DNA from: RUG11551 sp045546875
GTDB lineage: Bacteria > Planctomycetota > Planctomycetia > Pirellulales > Thermoguttaceae
Length of the DNA stretch: 23,301 bases
Direction of reading: 5' to 3'
Assembly (NCBI GenBank): GCA_045546875.1
Contig: JAZQDP010000269.1
Coordinates: 1 to 23,301 of the forward strand
Part shown: one piece after another, positions 16,488 to 23,301 of the stretch
Position numbering within the stretch: position 1 is the first letter of the stretch
Layout of the letters: each line of letters starts with the position of its first letter
Notes under the pieces: generated by a model
Databases searched by the model: none
Seen by the model: only the letters and a program-made list of their open reading frames with translations
Told to the model about the DNA's origin: nothing
Program-made: the position numbers and the translations under genes

Positions 16488-16494
16488 CTCCTCT
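16488..16494 (-). promoter_or_regulatory. Shine-Dalgarno deciding the start of the H1-like-tail gene
   Basis: AGAGGAG on the minus strand lies 10 nt before ATG 16477, and lies downstream of the ATG at 16504, which would add MDDQRRCKY. The shorter start is therefore preferred. Confidence 0.75.
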
Positions 16495-16590
16495 GGTCGT
16501 CCATGACAGGGTTAAATAATACACCTTCTCACTTCGTATATTATACCGGACTTAAGAATTATGTCAAGTCGCCAGAAAAAACAATTTTTT

Positions 16591-17070
16591 CTATTCCAAA
16601 CTTTGGTTTACGTTATCGATGTTTCTGGACGGTTTGTTTATCGACTCTAAAAAAGCGGATAGCAGGACGTACGCTGCCAGTTTGTCGCGTCGTTCCTGTT
16701 TTTTCTTTCGAGACAAACCTGCGCCAAGCATCAGTTCATCTGCGAATTTTGAACTGTACCGTTCGTCGTAGAACGCGACCGGGACGTGCGTCAGGTTCTC
16801 CAGCCAAGCGCCGAATTCTCGCGCCTGGGCGGATTTAGGGCTTTCGTCTCCGCTGGGATACAGGGGCAAACCGACCACAAAAAGAACGATTCGCTCCTCT
16901 CGAACGAAATCGATAAACCATTGACCGTCAAGACGTTCTGACCGCCGGGTCAGATTCTCGTAAGGAGAGGCTAATACTCGATCAAAGTCGGTTATTGCCA
17001 CGCCAAGGCGGACCGTCCCAAAATCGACAGCCGCTATCTTGCCAGCTGGAAGAGGGTCAGGTATATTCAT
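16591..17070 (-). CDS. ruvX: Putative Holliday junction resolvase / pre-16S rRNA nuclease (YqgF)
   Basis: This 159-aa protein has the RNase H-like YqgF fold: KIAAVDFGTVRLGVAITD with the first acidic residue D16, FVVGLPLYPSGDESPKSAQA (family GLPL...G), VAFYDERYSS (second acidic residue) and DKLAAYVLL (third acidic residue). Family members act as nucleases, shown for 16S rRNA 5'-end maturation in E. coli and proposed for Holliday junctions. The length is slightly over the usual 138-150. It is the first gene of a minus-strand row with the endonuclease III-fold gene. No clear Shine-Dalgarno. Confidence 0.94.
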   Translation of the reverse strand: MNIPDPLPAGKIAAVDFGTVRLGVAITDFDRVLASPYENLTRRSERLDGQWFIDFVREERIVLFVVGLPLYPSGDESPKSAQAREFGAWLENLTHVPVAFYDERYSSKFADELMLGAGLSRKKKQERRDKLAAYVLLSAFLESINKPSRNIDNVNQSLE

Positions 17071-17095
17071 CTTGCTAAAAATCCGGGTTGAGGGT

Positions 17096-17123
17096 ATAAT
17101 AATTAGCGATTAGCAATTAGCAA
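17096..17123 (-). promoter_or_regulatory. Candidate ruvX promoter with -35 box in a heptamer
   Basis: On the minus strand TTGCTA (17123-17118) and TATTAT (17101-17096) are 16 nt apart, giving a leader of about 20 nt. The -35 box is one unit of the TTGCTAA heptamer array, so the match may be fortuitous. Confidence 0.3.
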
Positions 17124-17172
17124 TTCGTAATTGATAAGGCAATAGGCAATTAGCAATATTAGCGATTACGCA
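17103..17172. repeat. Degenerate heptamer array (TTAGCAA type), about ten units
   Basis: Units in register are TTAGCGA, TTAGCAA, TTAGCAA, TTCGTAA, TTGATAA, GGCAATA, GGCAATT, AGCAATA, TTAGCGA and TTACGCA. This is the longest 7-mer array in the window and lies between the divergent ruvX and lipase-like genes. Confidence 0.9.
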
Positions 17173-17223
17173 AGCGGCTAACAAACCCCTTTCGCAACTC
17201 GCAATCAGAAACGCTATACAACC

Positions 17224-18294
17224 ATGGATAAAATACCGATTAATATTCTCAAAACAAAGTATAAAAGGCTTTGTTTTATATTTATATTATTAACAATATG
17301 CACCGTAACTGCTTTTGGTCAAGGGGGAGCGCCGATGCCGACGGCTCCTTCAGGCATTCAGCCAACTCAACCGGCGAAGACAGACGTTTCAGAACCGTTT
17401 ACCATTCCTCTTCCCACGATGGGGGGAATGCAATACTGGTCAGACGAGGTTTGGTTTCAGGGCTGGCGAATTCAGCATAACAGTCTTTTCGGGCAATGCC
17501 GACTCCTCTCCCCCAACGCAAATCAATACGCTTTCGGTTCTTTTTCCCATTGCAAAGAGCGGTTGGAAACGATTAAACAGGCGCGTCATCTGCCGCCGAT
17601 GCACGGACGAGCGGTAATTTTGCTTCATGGATTTTTGGGGAACTACAAACTGCTCGATAAAATAGGCGCTCGACTGCGTCAGTCCGGGCGATATGATCAG
17701 GTCATTCAAGCCGCCTATCCGTCAACGCAGGGTTCTTTAGAAGCGCACGGCGCCTGGTTGGAACGATTAATTTCATCTCTGGACGGGATTACAACCATTG
17801 ATTTTGTCGCTCACAGCATGGGCGGGCTGGTCGTTCGATCATACATGTCAGGAAAAGGGAACAAATCCGGATTTCGTCCTGATCCCCGGCGGTTTGGACG
17901 CGTCGTTTTTCTCGGAACGCCAAACTACGGAACTTATACAGCTCAATACCATTATCAAACCAACCCTCTGGCAAAAGATTTTGCAGGAGCGTCTTTATAC
18001 GAAATGGGCGAAGGATGGAAAACATTCTCTCGCGGACTGATTGCCCCGCCCTGCCCTTTTGGCATTATTGCTGGCGGCACGCCTGACGGGAAAGGTCATG
18101 CTGGCGGATTGCGCGGCGATGACGACGGCGTGATCGAACTGTCAAGCACAAGACTTTCAGGAGCGGCTGACTTCAAAATGCTTTATTATAAGCATAACGA
18201 ACTACTTTCCAAACCTGAACCAATAGAAATGGTCAACACGTTTTTGGAATTTGGCTATTTCCTCACGCCTGAACAAATGACCCCGCTGCGTTAA
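17224..18294 (+). CDS. Secreted lipase/esterase-like alpha/beta hydrolase
   Basis: This 356-aa protein starts with a signal peptide (about residues 1-33, hydrophobic core LCFIFILLTICTVTAFG) and a proline-rich linker. The hydrolase domain shows the oxyanion HG of VILLHGFLGN (132-140), the nucleophile elbow VAHSMGG (S198 in G/A-x-S-x-G form), VVFLGTPNYGTY as in triacylglycerol lipases, a likely acid in RGDDDGVIELSS (about D299-D301) and the histidine of YYKHNELL (H324). It is therefore probably an active exported lipase or esterase; the substrate is unknown. In contrast to the gene at 2897-3808, its triad is intact. The start lacks a Shine-Dalgarno. Confidence 0.9.
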   Translation: MDKIPINILKTKYKRLCFIFILLTICTVTAFGQGGAPMPTAPSGIQPTQPAKTDVSEPFTIPLPTMGGMQYWSDEVWFQGWRIQHNSLFGQCRLLSPNANQYAFGSFSHCKERLETIKQARHLPPMHGRAVILLHGFLGNYKLLDKIGARLRQSGRYDQVIQAAYPSTQGSLEAHGAWLERLISSLDGITTIDFVAHSMGGLVVRSYMSGKGNKSGFRPDPRRFGRVVFLGTPNYGTYTAQYHYQTNPLAKDFAGASLYEMGEGWKTFSRGLIAPPCPFGIIAGGTPDGKGHAGGLRGDDDGVIELSSTRLSGAADFKMLYYKHNELLSKPEPIEMVNTFLEFGYFLTPEQMTPLR

Positions 18295-18303
18295 GAGGAG
18301 GCT

Positions 18304-18352
18304 ATAAGCAATTAGCGATTAGAGATTCGGAATGCGGAATGCGGAATTACGC
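18304..18352. repeat. Degenerate heptamer array (ATTAGCG / ATGCGGA)
   Basis: Units in register are ATAAGCA, ATTAGCG, ATTAGAG, ATTCGGA, ATGCGGA, ATGCGGA and ATTACGC. It begins 10 nt after the lipase stop codon. One array here joins unit types that occur separately near 25 and near 17103. Confidence 0.9.
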
Positions 18353-18360
18353 AAGCGCCT

Positions 18361-18538
18361 GCCTACCGCCTCGCTGCCTGCCGCGCGTGTGCGAAGCCGC
18401 ACAGGCAGAAGGACAAGGTTTTGCTTCCGAAAAAGCTGTTTTCGACGCTATCCGCGTCCAATCAGGAACCGACCTTGTCGGCACGAACCGGCAGGGGCGC
18501 CACGCCGCCTCGCATAATCAAGAAATCATTAAAACAAT
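18361..18538. other. GC-rich intergenic block with imperfect hairpin
   Basis: CTGCC (18378-18382) and TGTGCG (18388-18393) pair with CGCACA (18398-18403) and GGCAG (18404-18408). The remainder is more GC-rich than the neighbouring genes and stays open in the plus-strand frame 18339-18602, but that frame overlaps the next gene and shows no family I know. I treat it as non-coding, perhaps a dispersed element. Confidence 0.35.
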
Positions 18539-19375
18539 ATGGGACGTAAAAAAAGACATTCCGATCCTGCCGACTGGGAAGACGAATTTGACGACGATCT
18601 GACGCCGCAAACCGTTAGCAGTTCACCGAAAAACTCGCCGTTGCAAGCTCGAGTAGCCGCGTTATCACAACGTCAAAAAACACAGGAACAAATCGATAAC
18701 GACGCTAATAAACAGAAGAAGAACGCAAAGCCAGACAAGGAAACAGAGCTAACAAACAAGCCAGATTCCAAAAAAGAGAAACAAAGCAAATCGAAAAGCC
18801 CAAATCCCTCTCAACCACAACAACCCGCGCTCCCGCTTTTGATTCGTTTATCCTGTTTGATAACCTGGGCAACCGCACTAACTTTGATAGCAGCATGTTT
18901 ACTCGGCGCTGTTTTGCTGACAAGAGAACTGTTTAATCCAGACGTCCACTGGCTGCTTCGATGGCTGGTTTACCCTGCGATTATAGCGGCATCGTTCTGG
19001 TTTTACCTCGTCCAATTTCAGCATCTGTTTTTGGTTCATCGGTATGCGCGTGAGGCTGTAGCATCCGTTTGGATTTATCTCGGAGCGACCGTGGTTTTCG
19101 TTTCAACCGCGGCAGAAACAGCCAGTCTGACTCGCGGACTGGTTAATTGGACGATAATAAAAGTCATCCTCATTAGCGTTGTCGTTTTACTCATCGGCAT
19201 ACTCAATAAAACGATTAACCAATGGCGACAAAATAAATTGATTGATTTGTCTTTGATGGAAAAAGATAGTTTCGTTCCAACTAAACTGTTTTCAAAAGAC
19301 GCATGGCATAAAAAGCTTTGCGCCCTGCTCTTTTTCATTTTAGTTGTCTACTTGACAACAACCGATTTATACTAA
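18539..19375 (+). CDS. Unknown integral membrane protein with long charged N-terminus
   Basis: I do not recognise this 278-aa protein. Residues 1-100 are polar and probably disordered: acidic near the start (DWEDEFDDDL), then lysine/glutamine/proline-rich (KPDKETELTNK, KKEKQSKSKS). About five hydrophobic segments follow: 103-130, 138-163, 172-195, 198-220 and the last 18 residues, ending in VVYLTTTDLY. No catalytic or transport motif is evident. It lies 244 nt behind the lipase-like gene on the same strand, and a terminator follows. Its ATG has no Shine-Dalgarno, but the membrane pattern and convergence on the terminator make it a real gene. Confidence 0.75.
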   Translation: MGRKKRHSDPADWEDEFDDDLTPQTVSSSPKNSPLQARVAALSQRQKTQEQIDNDANKQKKNAKPDKETELTNKPDSKKEKQSKSKSPNPSQPQQPALPLLIRLSCLITWATALTLIAACLLGAVLLTRELFNPDVHWLLRWLVYPAIIAASFWFYLVQFQHLFLVHRYAREAVASVWIYLGATVVFVSTAAETASLTRGLVNWTIIKVILISVVVLLIGILNKTINQWRQNKLIDLSLMEKDSFVPTKLFSKDAWHKKLCALLFFILVVYLTTTDLY

Positions 19376-19429
19376 CAAAACTGTAAAGCAGACCACTGTT
19401 GCAATCAAGACGCAAAACGTCAATTCAGA

Positions 19430-19465
19430 GGGGATGGCGATAATTCAGACTCATCCCCCCTTTTT
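19430..19465 (+). terminator. Intrinsic terminator after the membrane-protein gene
   Basis: GGGGATG (19430-19436) pairs with CATCCCC (19452-19458), followed by CC and five T (19461-19465). The loop of 15 nt is fairly long. Confidence 0.75.
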
Positions 19466-19479
19466 CAATCGTGAACGCG

Positions 19480-19575
19480 TTATGAGAGTTTATCTTCTGC
19501 CGCACGAACGACATCCAAAACTTCATCGGGAGACTGAGCCTGACGAAGAATCACCCCCCGTTTAAGATTAAAATT
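19480..19575 (-). pseudogene. Possible 3' remnant of a gene (31 codons)
   Basis: A short open stretch on the minus strand, bounded upstream by TGA (19578-19576), reads ...LKRGVILRQAQSPDEVLDVV followed by RAAEDKLS and a TAA stop. Composition and codon pattern look like the helical C-terminus of a real protein, but no start with a ribosome site is present. The family is not recognised; it may be the tail of a gene lost by rearrangement at the border of the glycosyltransferase cluster. Confidence 0.35.
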
Positions 19576-19579
19576 TCAC

Positions 19580-19599
19580 CATTTTTAGTACCAAAAATG
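19580..19599. promoter_or_regulatory. 20-bp near-perfect palindrome, candidate operator
   Basis: CATTTTT-AGTACC-AAAAATG is self-complementary except for one pair of positions (18 of 20). It lies about 60 bp before the small cysteine-rich gene. Confidence 0.35.
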
Positions 19600-19661
19600 A
19601 TTAATTGTCGTATAAAATTGAGCTAAACTAGACATGTTATCAGAAAGAGATTAGAAATCCT

Positions 19662-19898
19662 ATGTTCAACAAAGCAATTCATTACACACGAGCGTTATCG
19701 AAATGGATTAAAGCAGGACGCCCGGTTCGCAGCGAAACAGAGATTGTTCATCTGTTAGAAACTTGTCAATCTTGTGATGACTATAATCCGCAAAATGGCA
19801 CATGCCTACACTGTGGCTGTCATGTTAATTCTTCTACAATTGCGCCGCTAAATAAAATTGCCATGAGAACAGAACATTGCCCATTAGAGAAATGGTAA
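19662..19898 (+). CDS. Small cysteine-rich, probably zinc-binding protein
   Basis: This 78-aa protein carries C-x2-C (CQSC), then CLHCGC and a last cysteine in EHCPLEKW, a set of six cysteines that could bind zinc. The stretch NKIAMRTEHCP followed by KW recalls a small family of cysteine-rich proteins that I associate with glycosyltransferase and phage-like loci; the exact family name is uncertain. The N-terminal half (FNKAIHYTRALSKWIKAGRP) is likely helical. It converges on the glycosyltransferase gene with only two bases between the two stop codons. Function unknown; a chaperone or adaptor for the neighbouring enzymes is speculation. Confidence 0.8.
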   Translation: MFNKAIHYTRALSKWIKAGRPVRSETEIVHLLETCQSCDDYNPQNGTCLHCGCHVNSSTIAPLNKIAMRTEHCPLEKW

Positions 19899-19900
19899 TG

Positions 19901-21685
19901 TTATACTATAGAATCAATTTTCCATAATGTATGGCAGCCATGCGGCGATTTTGTTTCGATGGCAAGCTGATAGTCTCCAGGAGACAAAATGACGCTTCGC
20001 GTTCGTTCGCTTGCTTTCCACGTAAAGCCAATTGTTTTTCCATTGATTTTATATTTGCACGGACAGGAAGCGTCGCCATGAGAAGAGGCGTTTGTCGCTC
20101 CATAAATCCGTATAACTTTCGATACTCGCAAATGAATCCACGATGGCGCATGGGCGTAAATATAATTCTCAGATTCGCCAGGAGAGAAAAATCCCATTGA
20201 ATTTATACGTAGTTTGTCGAAGCCAGATTCTCCGTCAATAATCTCAAAACCGTCAGATGACGATGGCGATAATTGAAAACATTGCTGAATTGTATCAAAG
20301 TACTCTTGTGTGTCTTTTGGAGACAGAGTTAACCCAGTCGGCTGTTTTCTTTCTCGCATTTCCCGTTCCGATTCTGGAGTCCATTCGGTTGTTTCCAGTT
20401 TACCGTCCCAAGCGCCGCGTCGTGGAACAAAATAGGCGCGAGATTGAACAGGGACAAATACTTTACGCGTTTGAGCCTCTTCCAGTTTAATAAATAAGGC
20501 GCGATCTTCCTGACGGGGATAATTCGGATACCCTCCAAGCTTTCTGAATGTATCAAGGCGAATCGCATGAGCGGCATGAAGAAATTGATATTGCGAATGA
20601 CAATAAATAGGTGTTCCCTGCCATTTCCATTCGATACAACGAATCGGAGCGATTACGTCAGCATTTTGGGCGCTTTCGGCAAGGGTTCTCAACCAATGCG
20701 GGTAATACAAATCATCATCGTCTGCAGGAACATAGAATTCCGATTCTGGAGAAATATACTGCAAAAAGGCGTTTCGCTTTTCTCCAATTGTCGAATACTT
20801 TTCCGTTAATGAAATAAGCCGAACTCGATTTTCTTTGTCTTCAAAAGGAACAAACTGTCCCGCATCGTCCAAAATAATCAATTCACGACGATTTATCGGA
20901 TAATCCTGTTTGAGAAAACAGTCGTAAAATTCTGCCAACAGTTTGGGGCGTTTATATGTTGGACAACAAACAGACAAAAACGGAAGGTCGTTATTATCTA
21001 CATAACTGCAAATATCGTTCAAAAGAGCGTTTTGATAATATTCTGGCAAATATTCTTTTACAAAAGCTTTCATCTGAGTTATTCGGTATTCATAACTTGT
21101 TGCTGCATAATGACGGATGTATTGCCCATAAACTGCGTTCATCAGATAATACTCTTTCGTTAATTTAATACGTTGAGCATATTTGGGATATAGAACATGT
21201 ATAAGCGCTGGCTGGTCAGCCAAATGAGGGCATTCGTTTTTCCATAAATCGTGGAATTTCGACGATTCATTCCATTCGGAATAGAAACTGCGAGTGAAAT
21301 CGTTTACTTTAAGCAAAACGACTCCGCTGTTAGGCGTGGAAGAAGAATAACGTTTAGACTCCTGTAATATATCCACTGCAAAGAGCAAATCCTTTTGAAT
21401 TCCGTCTTCCCAGAGCAACGGAATTAATTCTTTTTCTATTGTCAAGGACATAGAATAGAAATGAGCGTCTCCGTCCAAAAACAAAACGTAATCGTAATCG
21501 CAATTTTGCAAGAAACGCTCCATTGCTTCAATTTTATGCCAGTTTATATGACGGTCTTCTCGCGGTTTTTCAGTTAAGAATATATAATCGTACCCATGCA
21601 GAGAACAATAATAACGATTTATTACCTGAGAATAAGCATAATACAGATTATTTCCGTACATGTACTGAACGACTGCTATTTTCAT
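19901..21685 (-). CDS. Bifunctional glycosyltransferase (GT34-like + GT2) with C-terminal domain
   Basis: This 594-aa cytoplasmic protein has three parts. Residues 1-210 look like a galactosyl/mannosyl-transferase of the GMA12/MNN10 (GT34-like) type, with KIAVVQYMYGNNLYY, the metal-binding FLDGDAHFY (DGD 71-73) and NSGVVLLK. Residues about 235-430 are a GT2 (GT-A) transferase: LPFLSVCCPTYKRPK, ELIILDDAG, EKRNAFLQYI, FYVPADDDDLYYPHW (322-325 carry the metal motif) and GGYPNYPRQEDRALF. Residues about 455-594 form a beta-rich domain of unknown type (INSMGFFSPGES, YKINGKTIGFTWKASE, DYQLAIETKS). No membrane helix is seen. It lies 21 nt behind the GT25/sulfotransferase gene, so both are likely one operon for a surface glycan or protein glycan. 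Confidence 0.87.
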   Translation of the reverse strand: MKIAVVQYMYGNNLYYAYSQVINRYYCSLHGYDYIFLTEKPREDRHINWHKIEAMERFLQNCDYDYVLFLDGDAHFYSMSLTIEKELIPLLWEDGIQKDLLFAVDILQESKRYSSSTPNSGVVLLKVNDFTRSFYSEWNESSKFHDLWKNECPHLADQPALIHVLYPKYAQRIKLTKEYYLMNAVYGQYIRHYAATSYEYRITQMKAFVKEYLPEYYQNALLNDICSYVDNNDLPFLSVCCPTYKRPKLLAEFYDCFLKQDYPINRRELIILDDAGQFVPFEDKENRVRLISLTEKYSTIGEKRNAFLQYISPESEFYVPADDDDLYYPHWLRTLAESAQNADVIAPIRCIEWKWQGTPIYCHSQYQFLHAAHAIRLDTFRKLGGYPNYPRQEDRALFIKLEEAQTRKVFVPVQSRAYFVPRRGAWDGKLETTEWTPESEREMRERKQPTGLTLSPKDTQEYFDTIQQCFQLSPSSSDGFEIIDGESGFDKLRINSMGFFSPGESENYIYAHAPSWIHLRVSKVIRIYGATNASSHGDASCPCKYKINGKTIGFTWKASERTRSVILSPGDYQLAIETKSPHGCHTLWKIDSIV

Positions 21686-21706
21686 AATGTGTAAATCTGC
21701 CTGTTG

Positions 21707-23074
21707 CTAATAATGGCATTGTTCAGGATTGATGAATTTACAAATGTCTTGCCCCCTATTGTCGCTCGGAACTGGCAAATTCAAAAAGACAGCTATTTCC
21801 TTTAATAGTCGAGTGGGGTCATGAATCAATTCTCCAAAATCCACGTTCAGAACAGGCGACGACGTCCTGCTCAAAAACGCCTCTTTCCCCTCCCATAAAA
21901 ATCGTTGGTGATCTGCAAGCAATTCTAAAGGATAAGAATTGCCCATTCTGCGTTTTAAACCGGCAATTGACTTCTCAAGCGGTCGACTGCAGTGAACAAT
22001 ACGCAACCGTTCAGGTTCTTCTGATGGCAAAGCGTCCGTCATTTGACACCAAAATGGAAACTTGATTCCGACATAATGTTGGGCTGAGGAAGATAAACGA
22101 TGGCGCTCAAGCCACAACTTCATTTTTTCCATTGCCCATTGTTTACCGGGTGCAAACCCTTTAAACGGGAAACGCAAAACCTCTTCACAAAGGGAACGCA
22201 TTCGAGGTTCTTCGTAAGCGGTTCCCCATGGTCCCATGCCCAAATCCTCGCCGAAATAAACGCCTAATTCGTGCAATAACCGGGCAATAACTGTACTTCC
22301 ACTATTGTGAAGCCCCAAAACCAGTAGCAAATCTTTTGTTTTACCCCCACGAACGCAACGGTCATCCCACCACCTTTCTTCAACCTTTTGAGCCGAAATT
22401 TCACTTGTTCCCGCTGACTGACCTGCCAGCCATACAGAAGGAGAGTATATTCCGCCGGGACGCATTTCCGTCAACTGACCAATTCGATGGTCAATGTGAT
22501 GACAACCGGCGCCCGCTTTATCGAACATACGCCAGCCAAAAGGATGTTGCGCCTGTTCCATTTCGCTAAATACAGGCAATTCCAATAGCCAGCGGTATAA
22601 TTTCCGCATGAATTTTTGACCGCGTAATGCGTAAGCGTGTGTGCGATTAACGTTATATGGAATAGAAACCCATTCATTTACCGGTTTAGGCGGATTCACA
22701 TCCATTTTCAAATGCTGACCGCCCAGATATGCCAGTCCCCAGTCGTCTGGCAAATGTTCTAAATACGCTTTAACCTTTTCCGCAAAGTCTTTTACGAAAA
22801 TAACGTCGTCTTCCAATATCAAAATTGGCGAAGTATTACTGTTCAAACATCGTTCTAAAATGGTTAAATGCGATCGATAACACCCCCACGCTCCACCACC
22901 AACCTTCCACCAGTCTGGAACGCCAACTGTATCGCCATGCACCGCTTGAAAGAAATCGACTTTGCAAAAAGGCCAGTCTATTTCATTCAAATGAGCAAGC
23001 AATCGCGAGCGTCGTCGTTTACCTGCTTCGTTATCCAATGAAATAACAAAAACCTGTTTAAAAAATTCTTTCAT
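21707..23074 (-). CDS. GT25-family glycosyltransferase fused to a sulfotransferase-like domain
   Basis: This 455-aa protein begins with a GT25 domain (LPS-type galactosyltransferase, residues 1-235): VFVISLDNEAGKRRRSRLL, GAWGCYRSHLTIL (61-73), ILILEDDVIF (EDD 88-90, metal/donor site) and AYLGGQHL. From about 246 on follows a P-loop sulfotransferase-like domain: LLLVLGLHNSGSTVIARLL, where HNSGST (256-261) fits the 5'-phosphosulfate loop of PAPS enzymes, and RIVHCSRPLEKSIAGL (358-373) fits the 3'-phosphate motif with R364 and S369. A sugar transfer and a sulfation may thus be linked in one protein; substrates are unknown. The start is preceded by a weak GGAA. Promoter-like AT-rich DNA (23085-23110) lies directly upstream. 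Confidence 0.88.
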   Translation of the reverse strand: MKEFFKQVFVISLDNEAGKRRRSRLLAHLNEIDWPFCKVDFFQAVHGDTVGVPDWWKVGGGAWGCYRSHLTILERCLNSNTSPILILEDDVIFVKDFAEKVKAYLEHLPDDWGLAYLGGQHLKMDVNPPKPVNEWVSIPYNVNRTHAYALRGQKFMRKLYRWLLELPVFSEMEQAQHPFGWRMFDKAGAGCHHIDHRIGQLTEMRPGGIYSPSVWLAGQSAGTSEISAQKVEERWWDDRCVRGGKTKDLLLVLGLHNSGSTVIARLLHELGVYFGEDLGMGPWGTAYEEPRMRSLCEEVLRFPFKGFAPGKQWAMEKMKLWLERHRLSSSAQHYVGIKFPFWCQMTDALPSEEPERLRIVHCSRPLEKSIAGLKRRMGNSYPLELLADHQRFLWEGKEAFLSRTSSPVLNVDFGELIHDPTRLLKEIAVFLNLPVPSDNRGQDICKFINPEQCHY

Positions 23075-23301
23075 TGGTTATTCCATATAAAAGAATATAA
23101 TATACCAAAAGTCCGACATTTGAAAGCCCGTTAATATTGTAGACCGTTGAAATACGGCAAACCGCCGTATCAACGCCCGTTCCAACGTCAGTAACTCTAT
23201 CGTGAATCATGCGTCCAAGGTTATCGTAGTCGTACTGATGAACAGTTCCGTTCTGGTCGCGTTTCCAAACTCGTTCGCCTAATCTATTATACTGATATTC
23301 T
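23058..23301 (-). CDS. 3' end of an RHS/YD-repeat protein (partial, probably truncated)
   Basis: The gene enters from beyond the window edge, so its start is missing. The visible 80 codons contain a YD repeat: YQYNRLGERVWKRDQNGT, VHQYDYDNLGRMIHDRV and AVCRISTVYNINGL. After GL (about 23128) the similarity stops and a non-RHS tail SNVGLLVYYILLYGITNERI follows to a TAA at 23060-23058, inside the start of the GT25 gene. Intact RHS proteins usually continue with further YD repeats and a core domain, so this copy looks cut off. It could be a pseudogene, an orphan repeat piece or a variable tip. Confidence 0.7.
   Translation of the reverse strand, partial: EYQYNRLGERVWKRDQNGTVHQYDYDNLGRMIHDRVTDVGTGVDTAVCRISTVYNINGLSNVGLLVYYILLYGITNERIF

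Noticed and set aside
17103..17172. CRISPR array or attachment site in the repeat-rich spacers
   Set aside because: Units are only 7 nt, contiguous without spacers and degenerate; no cas genes, integrase or flanking duplications are seen.
18339..18602. Plus-strand 87-codon frame overlapping the membrane-protein start
   Set aside because: It begins within a heptamer array, runs into the next gene in another frame and resembles no family; the EKAVFDAIRVQSG stretch alone is not enough.

Overview
The window looks like a chromosomal segment of a planctomycete (Planctomycetota, probably Pirellulales-like; phylum-level inference only). The pointers are a DUF1559 prepilin-like protein with the N-terminal FTLVELLVVITIIGIL methylation motif, secreted HEAT/TPR proteins, an endonuclease III-fold protein with a lysine-rich tail of a kind I associate with planctomycetes, an RHS/YD-repeat fragment, and mostly weak Shine-Dalgarno sequences. 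No rRNA, CRISPR array, transposase or phage gene was found.

Layout. (1) 55-3808, minus strand: DUF1559 protein, then a translationally coupled pair of a secreted alpha/beta-hydrolase-like protein lacking its nucleophile serine and a secreted HEAT/TPR protein. (2) 4102-4756, plus strand: initiator tRNA-Met, its own terminator and RNase P RNA with a terminator. (3) 4774-9816, minus strand: a sugar operon of ribulokinase (araB), an XylR-type AraC-family regulator overlapping it by 4 nt, and a sodium:solute symporter. A good sigma70-like promoter and two TTGCGCAA palindromes 22 bp apart precede araB. (4) 10262-11224, plus strand: a secreted ankyrin-repeat protein. (5) 11437-17070, minus strand: yebC, a 900-aa secreted TPR protein, the endonuclease III-fold/histone-H1-like protein, and ruvX. 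(6) 17224-19375, plus strand: a secreted lipase-like hydrolase and an unknown membrane protein. (7) 19662-23301: a small cysteine-rich protein (plus strand) facing two multidomain glycosyltransferase genes (minus strand), one fused to a sulfotransferase-like domain, with the truncated end of an RHS gene just upstream.

The most striking non-genic signal is a family of short tandem arrays, mostly degenerate 7-mers such as TTAGCAA, GGCAGTA, ATGCGGA and GAATAGG plus one 9-mer array (AATGGGTTG). They sit at many gene borders from 1 to 18352, often starting at a stop codon, and once form a terminator and once the last codons of a gene. They resemble the short tandemly repeated repetitive (STRR) sequences described in cyanobacteria. 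They are absent from the glycosyltransferase/RHS end (19376-23301), which may therefore have a different history.

The best candidates for new biology are the heptamer arrays, the catalytically stripped endonuclease III-fold protein with its H1-like tail, and the glycosyltransferase/sulfotransferase fusion cassette. All functional statements are read from sequence by eye, without database searches.
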